A stretch of 64,000 bases of DNA from JANXSS01 sp040385645 (GCA_040385645.1 JAZKGZ010000003.1:124001-188000), one strand, 5' to 3'; numbered from the stretch's first letter, positions 8,344-17,439 are shown. The notes: generated by a model not told the origin, from the sequence alone. Translations and numbers: made by a program.

Positions 8344-10335
8344 ATGAAAACCAAATCATCGTTTCGTTTTACAGATCTTCCAAGTGAACTGCGTGGCGCT
8401 GTCGGCATGCAACTCGACCTGAGCAGTCTCGCCCGCTTGAAAATGGCAGCGCACGCCTTGGACAGAAGCGAAGGCAGCCGCGAACCACTTCTCGAAGACC
8501 AAGTACTCGATCCCCTCGTGGCGGAGGCGTTGCGAGATCCCACGCTGCGGGAGATCACCCGCGTGGTGCGGGAACGGCGAGACCCGTTTGCTCCGGGTGC
8601 TCTCGCGGAGCTGCGAACGCTGCGCAACGATCAGCACCGCGATCAATTGATGACGAAAGTGGAAACCATGCCGGCAACGTCGGATGGTCACGGTCGTGCC
8701 AAGGCATTGCAGTTGATAAAGGATTACGCGGCAATTCAAATGGCCACAAGAGACGAGCGAATCGCTCTACTTGGCGGACGTGATGAAGAAAACCTTTTAC
8801 CCGCGGTGCAACGTCTTGCATTGGCCACTGACCCGGCCACTGAAGGCGCACTGCTCATTCGCTTGGCGAAAAACGTCACGGCGAGCGTCGACGAGTGCAA
8901 TGCCATTGCGCAACATACGATGGCGAGACAAGAGGCTGGTACCGGTTTTGAGGCGCTCGCCGAAAACGAAGGCACCTCGGCTTTGAAAATTATTCTCAAA
9001 CGAGCCTGCGACGCCGCCCACCGCAGTACATTTCTCCACAACCCGGCAACGCCTCCCGTGATCCTCGAGAACCTGGCGCAAACGTCAAAAAACAGCGCGG
9101 AACTCTTGAAAATCATTGCTCATCCCAATACTGGCAGCAACGGTCTTCAGATCATCGCAAAAAAAACGGCATTGCTCGCTAGGTCTTGCGCCTTGCGGGC
9201 CGCGATCCGCGCGCATACTTGGGCGGATTCGCGTACCTTGATGCTGCTTGCTGAAAAGGCCAGCGATCCGGAGGAGCGCGCATCTTTACTTGAAGTCACG
9301 CTAAAAAATTGCATCTACCCTCGTTACAACGCAGATTACAACTACCAGTTCGACAGCCCACTTTATGCGTTGGCAAAAACCGCGACCGATGCACGCGAAC
9401 GTCAGGCGTTATTCGCAGGCTGCAATGGCGACACCGCCGTACTGGGCTGCCTGGCAGATACTGAGAAAGATGCGGTATTACGTCGGCAGTTCCTGGACCA
9501 TCCTGAATGCGATGATTTCGTGCTTGCCGGGTTGGTATGGAGCGCGGAAAACAAGGACGAGTTTACCGAAATTTTCAATCATCTCCATGTTGGAGAGCGA
9601 ACGCTGTCAGCATTAGGGGCGCGGCTACCTGATCACCATCTTCGCATGCGTGCGCTTCAGCACCCGAGCTTGAACGAAACGGCCTTGGAGCGTTTCGCAG
9701 CGCACGCCGTTAATGATGTGGAGCGCGAGGCAATTCTTGCACACCGGTATAGAGACAGGAACGTATTGACCGCGTTGGTCAAGAGCGCATTGACCCCCCA
9801 ACATCGTGGCCAGATATTAAGCCAGAGCATGTTGCGCACTTATACGGTCCTCGAATTAGCCAAGACTTCCACCGACCCAGTCGAACGCGAGCTTTTAAAG
9901 ACGCACCCCTATACCAATGGCCAGGTATTGGCGCAACTCGATAAGATTACGGCCGCACCGACGGCGAGTCACATCGCCGCGGCGGAAAATCCTGCAACCC
10001 CTCAGAAAAATCTCCTGAAACGGGCAAAACTGGCCACTCATGCACTTGAGCGCCTCGCACTGGCTAAAAACCCCAGCACGCCGACAGCAGCCCTAGACAG
10101 CCTGGTCGCAAAAGTCGTGTACCCAGCCGAACGTCTAGCGATTGCAAAACACCCGGCCACGAGCGCAGAGGCACTAAAATTATTGGCAGACAATCTTTTG
10201 TATGCGGAGGAAATCAGAGCCGTGGCCATGCATCTCAATGCCGATCACGAGACGTTGCAACAGATGTTGAACCAATCGACTTCCGATCGCGATCGCGCAT
10301 TCTTGCAGCAACGGCTGCGTGCGGTTGTGGCCTAG
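8344..10335 (+). CDS. F-box-like plus LRV-repeat protein, candidate host-directed effector
   Basis: The 663-residue protein matches no housekeeping gene. Residues 12-39 fit the F-box pattern with exact spacing and no gap: L12-P13, E15-L16, V20, L24-D25, L29, L32, A35. Only the usual Trp near the end is Leu39. From about residue 210 to 650 it is an array of helical repeats of about 27 residues with consensus [H/N]-P-x-T-x4-L-x2-L-A...ER-x2-L-A. Clear repeat starts are at 549, 576, 603 and 630. This is the leucine-rich-repeat-variant (LRV) pattern, an alpha-solenoid. There is no signal peptide or membrane segment. ATG 8344 is preferred over TTG 8335, but neither has a Shine-Dalgarno. The gene lies between accD and trpA on the opposite strand and converges on trpA with 18 bases between the stops. 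F-box plus repeat proteins in bacteria (Ralstonia GALA) are secreted effectors that recruit host Skp1; that role here is inference. Confidence 0.75.
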   Translation: MKTKSSFRFTDLPSELRGAVGMQLDLSSLARLKMAAHALDRSEGSREPLLEDQVLDPLVAEALRDPTLREITRVVRERRDPFAPGALAELRTLRNDQHRDQLMTKVETMPATSDGHGRAKALQLIKDYAAIQMATRDERIALLGGRDEENLLPAVQRLALATDPATEGALLIRLAKNVTASVDECNAIAQHTMARQEAGTGFEALAENEGTSALKIILKRACDAAHRSTFLHNPATPPVILENLAQTSKNSAELLKIIAHPNTGSNGLQIIAKKTALLARSCALRAAIRAHTWADSRTLMLLAEKASDPEERASLLEVTLKNCIYPRYNADYNYQFDSPLYALAKTATDARERQALFAGCNGDTAVLGCLADTEKDAVLRRQFLDHPECDDFVLAGLVWSAENKDEFTEIFNHLHVGERTLSALGARLPDHHLRMRALQHPSLNETALERFAAHAVNDVEREAILAHRYRDRNVLTALVKSALTPQHRGQILSQSMLRTYTVLELAKTSTDPVERELLKTHPYTNGQVLAQLDKITAAPTASHIAAAENPATPQKNLLKRAKLATHALERLALAKNPSTPTAALDSLVAKVVYPAERLAIAKHPATSAEALKLLADNLLYAEEIRAVAMHLNADHETLQQMLNQSTSDRDRAFLQQRLRAVVA

Positions 10336-10353
10336 GCACGGGCATAAACCAGA

Positions 10354-11151
10354 TTATTCATCCAGTGCTCGGCGGATACCGGCGATAAACTCACTTGCAA
10401 TGGCGATCGCATGTTCGGGGGGAGATTCTTCCATCGCCTGAATGATGCGGCTGCCAATGACAACGGCGTCCGCTACTGAGGCAACGGCTTTGGCAGTTGC
10501 AGCATCGCGAATGCCAAAGCCCACGCCGATCGGCAAATGCACGTGCTGGCGAATGGCGGCGATACGCTCAGCGACCTGCGCGATATCGATATTGGCAGCG
10601 CCGGTCACGCCCTTGAGCGACACGTAATAACTGAAGCCGCTGCCGACCCTGGCGACCTGACGGATGCGTTCTTCGGTAGAGGTCGGTGCCAATAGAAAAA
10701 TCGGATCGAGGCCTGCGGCCTGCATGAGGCTACAGAATTGCTCGCACTCTTCCGGTGGATAATCGACCACGATGGTGCCATCCACACCCGCATGCAGCGC
10801 CGCATCGATAAAAGCCGCATGGCCCATGCGCTCGATCGGGTTGGCATAGCCCATCAGCACCACCGGCGTCGTGGTGTCGGTTAGCCGGAAGGCTTTGACA
10901 TAGCCGAGCACATCGCCCATGCCGACACCGAAGCGCAACGCCCGTTCGCACGCGCGCTGGATCACCGGGCCTTCGGCCATCGGGTCGGAAAACGGCACGC
11001 CAAGCTCCAGGATGTCGGCACCGCCAGCCACGAGAGCATGCATCAGCGGCACCGTAAGTGCCGGCGACGGATCACCGGCAGTGATGAAAGGAATCAAGCC
11101 TTTTCTGTTGCGAGAGGCTAGTGCGGCAAAGGTGGTTTGAATGCGAGACAT
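10354..11151 (-). CDS. trpA: Tryptophan synthase alpha subunit (Asp60 replaced by Glu)
   Basis: This subunit cleaves indole-3-glycerol phosphate to indole and glyceraldehyde-3-phosphate and channels indole to TrpB. The 265-residue TIM barrel aligns without gaps to the Salmonella enzyme over the first 60 residues. Catalytic Glu49 is present (ILELG), but the second catalytic residue, Asp60 of the ADGP motif, is Glu60 here (codon GAA). The phosphate-site sequences GVTGA and GVGFGI are intact. Alternative starts at 11160 (ATG, overlapping the trpB stop) and 11163 (GTG) exist. MSRIQTTF at 11151 matches family N-termini; no start has a strong Shine-Dalgarno. It is the last gene of the truA-trpFBA run. 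Confidence 0.93.
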   Translation of the reverse strand: MSRIQTTFAALASRNRKGLIPFITAGDPSPALTVPLMHALVAGGADILELGVPFSDPMAEGPVIQRACERALRFGVGMGDVLGYVKAFRLTDTTTPVVLMGYANPIERMGHAAFIDAALHAGVDGTIVVDYPPEECEQFCSLMQAAGLDPIFLLAPTSTEERIRQVARVGSGFSYYVSLKGVTGAANIDIAQVAERIAAIRQHVHLPIGVGFGIRDAATAKAVASVADAVVIGSRIIQAMEESPPEHAIAIASEFIAGIRRALDE

Positions 11152-11159
11152 GTGTTGCA

Positions 11160-12440
11160 TCACCGCTCGGCTTTCATTTTGATGACCTGCTCCGCGCCGA
11201 CCTTACAGGACTCCCGGCAGTAGAAATTCATGCCCATGTTTTCGGCAACGGTATGCATGTCTTTGTCGCCGCGGCCAGACAAATTAGCCAGGATGATTTT
11301 GTCTTTAGGTAGCGTAGCTGCCAGTTTTGCAGCGTATGCCAGCGCATGACTGGATTCCAGCGCGGGAATGATGCCTTCGATCAGGCAGCAATCGTGAAAG
11401 GCCTGCAACGCTTCGGCATCGTCGATCACCACGTATTGCGCACGACCGAGGTCTTTCAGCCAGGCGTGTTCCGGCCCGACACCGGGATAATCGAGGCCAG
11501 CCGATACGGAGTGGGTTTCGATAATCTGGCCATTCGCATCCTGGAGCAAGTAGGTACGGTTACCATGCAGCACACCAGGCGAGCCGAGGGTAAGCGAGGC
11601 TGAATGCTTGCCGCTGTCGATGCCATGACCGGCTGCTTCGACACCGACCAGTTGCACATCCGGATAATCGATATAGGGATAAAAAATGCCCATGGCATTG
11701 GAGCCGCCACCGACGCAAGCTGTCACTACGTCAGGCTGCCGACCCGCCATTTCCGGCATCTGGATCTTGCACTCTTCGCCGATGACCGACTGGAAATCAC
11801 GCACCATCATCGGGTAAGGATGCGGGCCGGCGACGGTGCCGATGATGTAGAACGTGTTTTCGACATTAGTGACCCAATCGCGCATGGCTTCGTTCAAGGC
11901 ATCCTTGAGCGTTTTGGAGCCGGACTCCACCGGCACCACCTTGGCACCCAGCAAAGTCATGCGGTAGACGTTTTGCGCCTGGCGCCGCACATCCTCGCTA
12001 CCCATATACACCACGCATTCCAGGCCGAAGCGCGCGCAGATCGTGGCCGTTGCCACACCATGCTGGCCGGCACCGGTTTCCGCGATCACACGCGGCTTAC
12101 CCATGCGCCGTGCCAACAATGCCTGGCCGATGACGTTATTGATTTTGTGGGCGCCGGTATGATTCAGATCCTCGCGCTTGAAGTAGATTTGCGCGCCGCC
12201 CATTTTTTCAGACCAACGCTTGGCATGGTAGATAGGACTCGGACGGCCTACAAAATGCTTCAATTCGTAATTGAATTCCCGAATGAATTCCGGATCGGTA
12301 CGGTAATGCGCGTAGGCCGCGTTGAGCTCGGATAATGCATGCGTCAGTGTTTCAGAAACGAAGCTGCCGCCGTACTGGCCGAAGTGGCCGCGAGCATCGG
12401 GAAAATTGTATAGCGCGGAATGCGGTGTCGGGTCGTTCAT
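11160..12440 (-). CDS. trpB: Tryptophan synthase beta subunit
   Basis: The 426-residue PLP enzyme condenses indole with serine to give tryptophan. The Schiff-base lysine lies in NHTGAHKINN, the PLP phosphate loop is GGGSNAMG, and the inter-subunit and monovalent-cation region GVGPEHA is present. Start 12440 (MNDPTPH) is preceded by AGGAAG, and the frame upstream reads through trpF in a different frame. The N-terminus is about 25 residues longer than in enteric TrpB, which is usual in Burkholderiales. trpF ends 10 bases upstream and trpA begins at or next to its stop codon, consistent with coupled translation. Confidence 0.97.
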   Translation of the reverse strand: MNDPTPHSALYNFPDARGHFGQYGGSFVSETLTHALSELNAAYAHYRTDPEFIREFNYELKHFVGRPSPIYHAKRWSEKMGGAQIYFKREDLNHTGAHKINNVIGQALLARRMGKPRVIAETGAGQHGVATATICARFGLECVVYMGSEDVRRQAQNVYRMTLLGAKVVPVESGSKTLKDALNEAMRDWVTNVENTFYIIGTVAGPHPYPMMVRDFQSVIGEECKIQMPEMAGRQPDVVTACVGGGSNAMGIFYPYIDYPDVQLVGVEAAGHGIDSGKHSASLTLGSPGVLHGNRTYLLQDANGQIIETHSVSAGLDYPGVGPEHAWLKDLGRAQYVVIDDAEALQAFHDCCLIEGIIPALESSHALAYAAKLAATLPKDKIILANLSGRGDKDMHTVAENMGMNFYCRESCKVGAEQVIKMKAER

Positions 12441-12450
12441 GGAAATCTTC

Positions 12451-13140
12451 CTAGGAGTCTTTAAGGGCCGCATCGGCGGCCCGGACGGCGGCAACGAAAG
12501 CTGCCACGCGGGTAGCGTCTTTGATGCCGGGAGTACGGGTCGAACCGATCAGGCGCTCGACACCACTACTGACATCGACCGCGTGCGGACGCACACGCGC
12601 AACAGCGTCAGTCGCGTTTTGCGCGTCCAAGCCACCACTTAAAACGACCCGAGGCGCGAGCTCTGCTGGAATGATGGACCAATCGAAAACCTTTCCGCCG
12701 CCACCGTAACTGTCGACATGGGTGTCGAGCAACAGGCCCGCGAACAACGGGCTGGCGGTACGGCAGCGTAGTTCATATTCTAGCAAATCTGCACCGGTCG
12801 TATCCGGCCGCACCCGAAGGACCGTCATGAACGGGCGATTGACCAGTGCCGCAATTTCAGCACACTGCTCGGGTGTCTCGTCGCCGTGAAACTGCAACAG
12901 AGAAACGGCTGCCTCCAACAGCACCTGAACCACTTGCTGCGCACTGGCATTAACAAACAGGCCGACGGTGGATACGAATGGCGGCACCGAGGCGATCAAC
13001 CGCCTGGCTTGCTCTGGGGTTTGATATCGCGGGCTTTTCGGGTAGAAGACGAAGCCGAGTGCATCGGCACCGGCTTGGACAGCTGAAAGCACGTCCTCTG
13101 ACCGTGTCAGGCCACAGATCTTGATACGGGTACGAAGCAT
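12451..13140 (-). CDS. trpF: Phosphoribosylanthranilate isomerase
   Basis: The 229-residue (beta/alpha)8 barrel converts phosphoribosylanthranilate to CdRP. The general base Cys is in KICGLT near the N-terminus and the general acid Asp is in LLLDTHV. The phosphate-binding LSGGLDAQN and VDVSSGVE segments are present. Start 13140 (MLRTRIKICG) is preferred, because a much longer open frame upstream overlaps truA on a non-coding frame. truA lies 8 bases upstream and trpB 10 bases downstream, so the three are likely one transcript. Confidence 0.95.
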   Translation of the reverse strand: MLRTRIKICGLTRSEDVLSAVQAGADALGFVFYPKSPRYQTPEQARRLIASVPPFVSTVGLFVNASAQQVVQVLLEAAVSLLQFHGDETPEQCAEIAALVNRPFMTVLRVRPDTTGADLLEYELRCRTASPLFAGLLLDTHVDSYGGGGKVFDWSIIPAELAPRVVLSGGLDAQNATDAVARVRPHAVDVSSGVERLIGSTRTPGIKDATRVAAFVAAVRAADAALKDS

Positions 13141-13148
13141 AATGAAAT

Positions 13149-13946
13149 TTAAAGCCAGAGGGCTGCCGAAAGCGGTTCCTGCGGCAATTCCCATTTTGCA
13201 TCGTAATCGATTTTCGCCAGATACAGGCCGTCGGGTGCGAATGTCGGTGCTGCCTGATGTCGGTCGCGTGATGCAACCAGGTCGGACAACCATCCTGGCG
13301 GCTGCCTGCCCGTCCCGACGTACACCAGCGAACCGACAAGATTGCGCACCATGTGATGCAGGAAAGCGTTGGCCTCGAAGGTCAATACGATCATGTCGCC
13401 ACGACGTGCGATCTCGATGCGGTGCATCGTCTTGATCGGCGATTTCGCCTGGCATTCCACCGCGCGGAAGGCAGAAAAATCATGGGTACCGTGTAGCAGA
13501 TCGGCCGCCTGCTGCATGCTTTTAACATCCAACGGACGAAACACCCAGCCCACTCGTCCCGCTAATAACGGTGAGCGCACCTGGTGGTTGTACAGCGCGT
13601 AATGATACGTTCTTGCTCGGGCACTGAATCGTGCATGAAAGCCGTCGGGCGAATCAGCCGGTAGTTGCGCCGCCCAGCGCACAGCGATAGACGGCGGCAA
13701 GAAAGCATTCACCCCACGTACCCATGCGGCATCGGTACGTACGATATCGGTATCGAAATGGACCACCTGCTCCAGCGCATGCACGCCGGCATCGGTTCGA
13801 CCGGCGCAGTGGCAGTGTTGCGACGCAGTTGAAAAACGTCGCAATGCGATTTCGAGCTGATCCTGGACGGTCAAGCCACTCACTTGCGTTTGCCAACCCT
13901 GCCAGGGCCCGCCGTCGTATTGCAGGCCCAGTACAACCCGCTTCAT
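13149..13946 (-). CDS. truA: tRNA pseudouridine(38-40) synthase
   Basis: The 265-residue enzyme isomerises uridines 38-40 in the anticodon stem-loop of many tRNAs. The catalytic Asp is D52 in AGRTDAGVHA, and LQYDGGPWQGWQ near the start and FLHHMVRNLVG near the end are family signatures. It sits between fimV (16-base gap) and trpF (8-base gap). This fimV-truA-trpF neighbourhood is typical of Burkholderiales and related gammaproteobacteria. Confidence 0.96.
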   Translation of the reverse strand: MKRVVLGLQYDGGPWQGWQTQVSGLTVQDQLEIALRRFSTASQHCHCAGRTDAGVHALEQVVHFDTDIVRTDAAWVRGVNAFLPPSIAVRWAAQLPADSPDGFHARFSARARTYHYALYNHQVRSPLLAGRVGWVFRPLDVKSMQQAADLLHGTHDFSAFRAVECQAKSPIKTMHRIEIARRGDMIVLTFEANAFLHHMVRNLVGSLVYVGTGRQPPGWLSDLVASRDRHQAAPTFAPDGLYLAKIDYDAKWELPQEPLSAALWL

Positions 13947-13962
13947 TTCACCACCGAAATAC

Positions 13963-16900
13963 TCAAGTCAGGCGGGCGAGGAGCGCCTTTGCCTTTTCGG
14001 ACTGTTCGGCGTTACCGCCTTTCAGCACTTCGTCGAGCAATTCGCGAGCACCTTCCTGGTCGCCGATTTCCTGGTAAGCAACCGCCAGATCGAGTTTGGT
14101 CGCCATTTCGGCATTGTTACCGAGCCCGGTCGCCGTGGCATCGTCGTCCATCACAGCGGTATTGAGATCGAGGGCGCTGAAATCTTCTTGGTGGATTGCA
14201 CCGCTGGAACTACCGGCACTACCAGTACCAGTACCAGCACCGGCAGTGCGCTCCGATGGCGCAGGCATGATGTCGTCGGTCATGGACGAGGTCTTGCCGG
14301 TGGTATCGGGCAATTCCAAAGAGATGCCGGAGAGATCGAATTCAAGCGGGTCGGGCTGAGCCGGCCGGCCGGGTGCCTTGTCGCCCGTATCGGCGGGCGG
14401 CGCGTCTAAATCCAGACTGAATTCGCCCAGCATCGCTGAATTCAAGCTGGCATCGTCCTTACCAGGAGCCTTGTGCTTCGGATCGTCTGTAGCGGATGTA
14501 GCGACCGAGGCAGGGGCTGCCGCGGGGGAGGTATCGGCAGCTGGCTTGTCGAGAAAATCGAAGTTCAACCCGGCAAGCAATGCCTCATCCAATGGCGCTG
14601 GCTTAGCGGTCGGTGCTTCAGAAATTTCCAGAGGTGCGACCATCGATTCTGACGTGGACGGCTCAGATGACGATTGAACGGGTGCGGTAGCCGATTTTTT
14701 TTCGGTCGAGCCAAAATCCAACCCGTTTAGATCGAAATCCAAATTATTGTCGGCTGGTGCATCTGCCGGCGCATCGGCTGGTATATCGACTAATGAATTG
14801 GCAGGTTTATCAAAGGCCGCAGGCGGCTGTGGTACGACCGGTTCCGATCGGGGCTTGATGGTGGGTGATTGGTCGATAATTCCGGCGCTCGCAACTACCG
14901 AGGGAACTGCCGTTAAACCTACCGCCGGAACTACGCCGGCCTTTTCATCAAGCAATTCATCCGGTGTATCGGTTGCCGGCACTGTCGGTGCCGCTTCCCC
15001 ACCAACATACAATGGATTGGCTGGGTCCAAGGCCAGGCCCAATGTCGCCGCTTGTGCCCAATCCTCGCCCTCGCCTTTAGTCAAGCCATACAGCTCTGTC
15101 GCAATGCTTTCAAAGGCGCGCACGTCTTTGCGGCTGGCATAAATTTCCAAGAGCTTGACGCGCACTGCGTGCCGCTCGGGCTGGGTACGCAACGCTTCCT
15201 TGAGAATTTCCTCGGCCTGGGCATCGCGTCCATAGGCGATATAGACATCGGCTTCGGCCACCGGATCGACTTCATTGCTATCGAGATTGCCAGGGCTAGG
15301 TGCAAAACTCGAATTGAAAACGCTGTTGCTGGTATCCACGGTCTGACCGCCACTGGACCCGAATAGTGAATTCGCCTTCAGGCCGGTATCAGCCATCGAC
15401 GTATCTAAAAATTCTTTTGCCGGCTTTTTACGGCGTGAACGCACTAGCGCCAATGCGCCAAGTAGCAGTGCCAGCACCACACTGCCCTGCACTACCGGGT
15501 TATTGACCGGGTCGTCGAACATTCCGGCTTCTGCCGGTTCGGCAGGTGTGGTAGACACAGCTACGGCCGGTGGTGTGACAGCAGCCGGAGCTGCCGCGGC
15601 GGGCGGTGTGGCCGCTACCGGAGGAACCGGCACGGGAGCGACAGGTGTAGTTGAGGTCGTCGCTGGTGCTGGTGCTGGTGCTGGTGCTGGTGTCGGTGTT
15701 GCAGCTGCACCGGCTGGCGGTATTGCAGGCGCTGCGGGTGCGGGGTTCGTAGCAGCAGGTGAAACAGCAGGTGGGACAGCAGAAGCTGGTGATAAGGCCG
15801 GTGGTGGAACCGGCGCGGCTGCTGGGGTAGAGGCAACCGTTACCGGCGGCACTGCAGCAGCGGCCAGCAATTCGGCGGCTTTTTGGCGCGCCGCCAGATC
15901 ACGGCTCTTTATTTCCAGCATTTTCTGCAAATCGCCAACGTTCTTTTCCAGGTCTTTCAGCCGAGCAGCCGCTTCGGCCGCCGCTTTTTCCTGTGCAATT
16001 TTGTCTTCCTGTGCCGCAGTGGTCTTTGCGGCGTCGCCGCCGGAGGCTTTCGACAGTTTCAGCTTGTCCAACGATTCGTTGGCAGGCGTCGGGCTTTCTT
16101 CCACTTTCGCCGCGATCTTGCCGCTGGCGCTTTGACGGCTTTCGCTCGCCTTGCGGCCGGTACCGGTTGCCACCTGGCCGGCGAGCTTGTTGCGATAGTC
16201 GTTGAAATCAGCTGCTTGGGCGATCACCTGGCCTTGCGCATCCAACGCATCGACGCTGGCGCTTGCGTCGGCACTCGGTATGGCCAGAATCTGACCGGCG
16301 CGCAGCCGGTTCATATTGTTATTGATGAATGCATCGGGATTAGCCCGATACAAGGCTACGAGCATCTGGTCCAGGGAGACACCCTGCGCCCGGTTGCGGT
16401 TGGCGATTTTTGAAAGAGAATCGCCATTTTGTACACGATACTGTTTGTCGGCAGCGCCTGAAGCCGCAGCAGTCGATTGCGGTGCCGAACGTGGGCGAGC
16501 ACTACCCTCTGCAGACTTTTGGGCCGGATCGGGTTTAATAGCCGGTTCAGCTCGCTCGCTTGCGGCGGCACGAGTCGGTGCTCTATCGGCCGGCACTCTT
16601 TCCGCCGGAACGGTCGGCGAAGGCGTTGCCGCAACGGCAGGCAATACTTGCCGCGCGTTGGGTGCTGGCAGCGATGAAGTTTGCGCGGGTTGCAGCGCGC
16701 GCAATTCCGGTGGATCGAGCAGGAATGTATATTCGCGTACCAACCGTCCATTTACGCTATTCAATTCCAGCAACACGTCGACGAACGGTTCGTTCATGGG
16801 CTGCACGGAAGTGATGCGAATAAATTGCCGCGCACCGCGTTCCTCGATCGCAAATCTTAGCGATTGCAAGGATGGGCTGAACTCGATGTTGGCTTTTCGA

Positions 16901-17133
16901 AAAGCCTCCAGCGATGCCAATTTCGGTTGCAGCGATCTCACCTCTTCGGCCGATACTGCAGTGAGTTCGATTTCCGCTCTAAGGGGCTGACCCAACCCGG
17001 AAAGAACCGTCAGTTTTCCCAGCCCGGCGGCATAGGCCTGCGACATCAATAGCACCGACAAAACCGCAGCACTCAGCGTTTTCAATCTCATCGATGTCGG
17101 GAAAATCGGGTTTGCCTGCGTTGTTTTTTGCAT
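13963..17133 (-). CDS. fimV: FimV-like polar hub protein (LysM, coiled coil, TPR-like C-terminus)
   Basis: The product is a 1056-residue inner-membrane protein related to FimV/HubP, which organise cell poles and type IV pili. Domains in order: signal sequence to about 35 (ending AYA), FimV N-terminal domain from GLGKLTVLSGLGQPLRAEI (37-55) to about 145, LysM at 231-287, a coiled coil around 380-420, a long Pro/Ala-rich stretch, one transmembrane helix near 545-565 followed by RSRRKK, an acidic disordered cytoplasmic region, a TPR-like segment, and the conserved FimV C-terminal motif (DLAVAYQEIGDQEGARELL). A later start at 17091 (MRLKTLS) would give a conventional signal peptide and cannot be excluded; neither has a clear Shine-Dalgarno. 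Confidence 0.92.
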   Translation of the reverse strand: MQKTTQANPIFPTSMRLKTLSAAVLSVLLMSQAYAAGLGKLTVLSGLGQPLRAEIELTAVSAEEVRSLQPKLASLEAFRKANIEFSPSLQSLRFAIEERGARQFIRITSVQPMNEPFVDVLLELNSVNGRLVREYTFLLDPPELRALQPAQTSSLPAPNARQVLPAVAATPSPTVPAERVPADRAPTRAAASERAEPAIKPDPAQKSAEGSARPRSAPQSTAAASGAADKQYRVQNGDSLSKIANRNRAQGVSLDQMLVALYRANPDAFINNNMNRLRAGQILAIPSADASASVDALDAQGQVIAQAADFNDYRNKLAGQVATGTGRKASESRQSASGKIAAKVEESPTPANESLDKLKLSKASGGDAAKTTAAQEDKIAQEKAAAEAAARLKDLEKNVGDLQKMLEIKSRDLAARQKAAELLAAAAVPPVTVASTPAAAPVPPPALSPASAVPPAVSPAATNPAPAAPAIPPAGAAATPTPAPAPAPAPATTSTTPVAPVPVPPVAATPPAAAAPAAVTPPAVAVSTTPAEPAEAGMFDDPVNNPVVQGSVVLALLLGALALVRSRRKKPAKEFLDTSMADTGLKANSLFGSSGGQTVDTSNSVFNSSFAPSPGNLDSNEVDPVAEADVYIAYGRDAQAEEILKEALRTQPERHAVRVKLLEIYASRKDVRAFESIATELYGLTKGEGEDWAQAATLGLALDPANPLYVGGEAAPTVPATDTPDELLDEKAGVVPAVGLTAVPSVVASAGIIDQSPTIKPRSEPVVPQPPAAFDKPANSLVDIPADAPADAPADNNLDFDLNGLDFGSTEKKSATAPVQSSSEPSTSESMVAPLEISEAPTAKPAPLDEALLAGLNFDFLDKPAADTSPAAAPASVATSATDDPKHKAPGKDDASLNSAMLGEFSLDLDAPPADTGDKAPGRPAQPDPLEFDLSGISLELPDTTGKTSSMTDDIMPAPSERTAGAGTGTGSAGSSSGAIHQEDFSALDLNTAVMDDDATATGLGNNAEMATKLDLAVAYQEIGDQEGARELLDEVLKGGNAEQSEKAKALLARLT
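15665..15688. repeat. GGTGCT hexanucleotide repeat inside fimV
   Basis: Four perfect tandem copies of GGTGCT, flanked by partial copies, encode a run of alternating Ala-Pro in the periplasmic linker of FimV. Because the unit is six bases, gain or loss of copies would change linker length without a frameshift. Confidence 0.85.
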
Positions 17134-17383
17134 GAGGTGGTAATCCGGTTGCGTCGATCATTCCCCACTGGGGCAACAGTCATGGGACTTTCAAAAAGCA
17201 CGGCAGCCTGACAATGCTACAAGGAAATATCACCAACGGCTAGCACCGCCTGTGCACCGAATCCTGCTGCAGGGGTTGCCTACATAGGCGAACTTTTACC
17301 ATAGCACCCCGAACTTAGCTGCGCAAGCGCAACGCTTCCGGCGGTATCCGCAATGGTTTAACAGGGGTGATTTACGTAGACTA

Positions 17384-17425
17384 TTGACCTTCCAGTGTAT
17401 CTTTAAGGCAACATAGGAAGGTCAA
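17384..17425. repeat. 10-bp perfect inverted repeat between asd and fimV
   Basis: TTGACCTTCC (17384-17393) and GGAAGGTCAA (17416-17425) are perfect inverted arms around a 22-base loop. It could be a hairpin in the transcript running from asd, or a binding site for a dimeric regulator. No T-run follows on the minus strand, so it is not a standard terminator. Confidence 0.6.
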
Positions 17426-17439
17426 AAATAAGATATTCG

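Noticed and set aside
8344..10335. F-box/LRV gene as a broken mobile element or toxin
   Set aside because: No transposase, inverted-repeat ends or toxin motif was seen, and the frame is intact over 663 codons.
15503..16135. Ala/Gly-rich plus-strand frame of 210 codons inside fimV
   Set aside because: It is the complement of the low-complexity Pro/Ala region of FimV and has no Shine-Dalgarno or family features.
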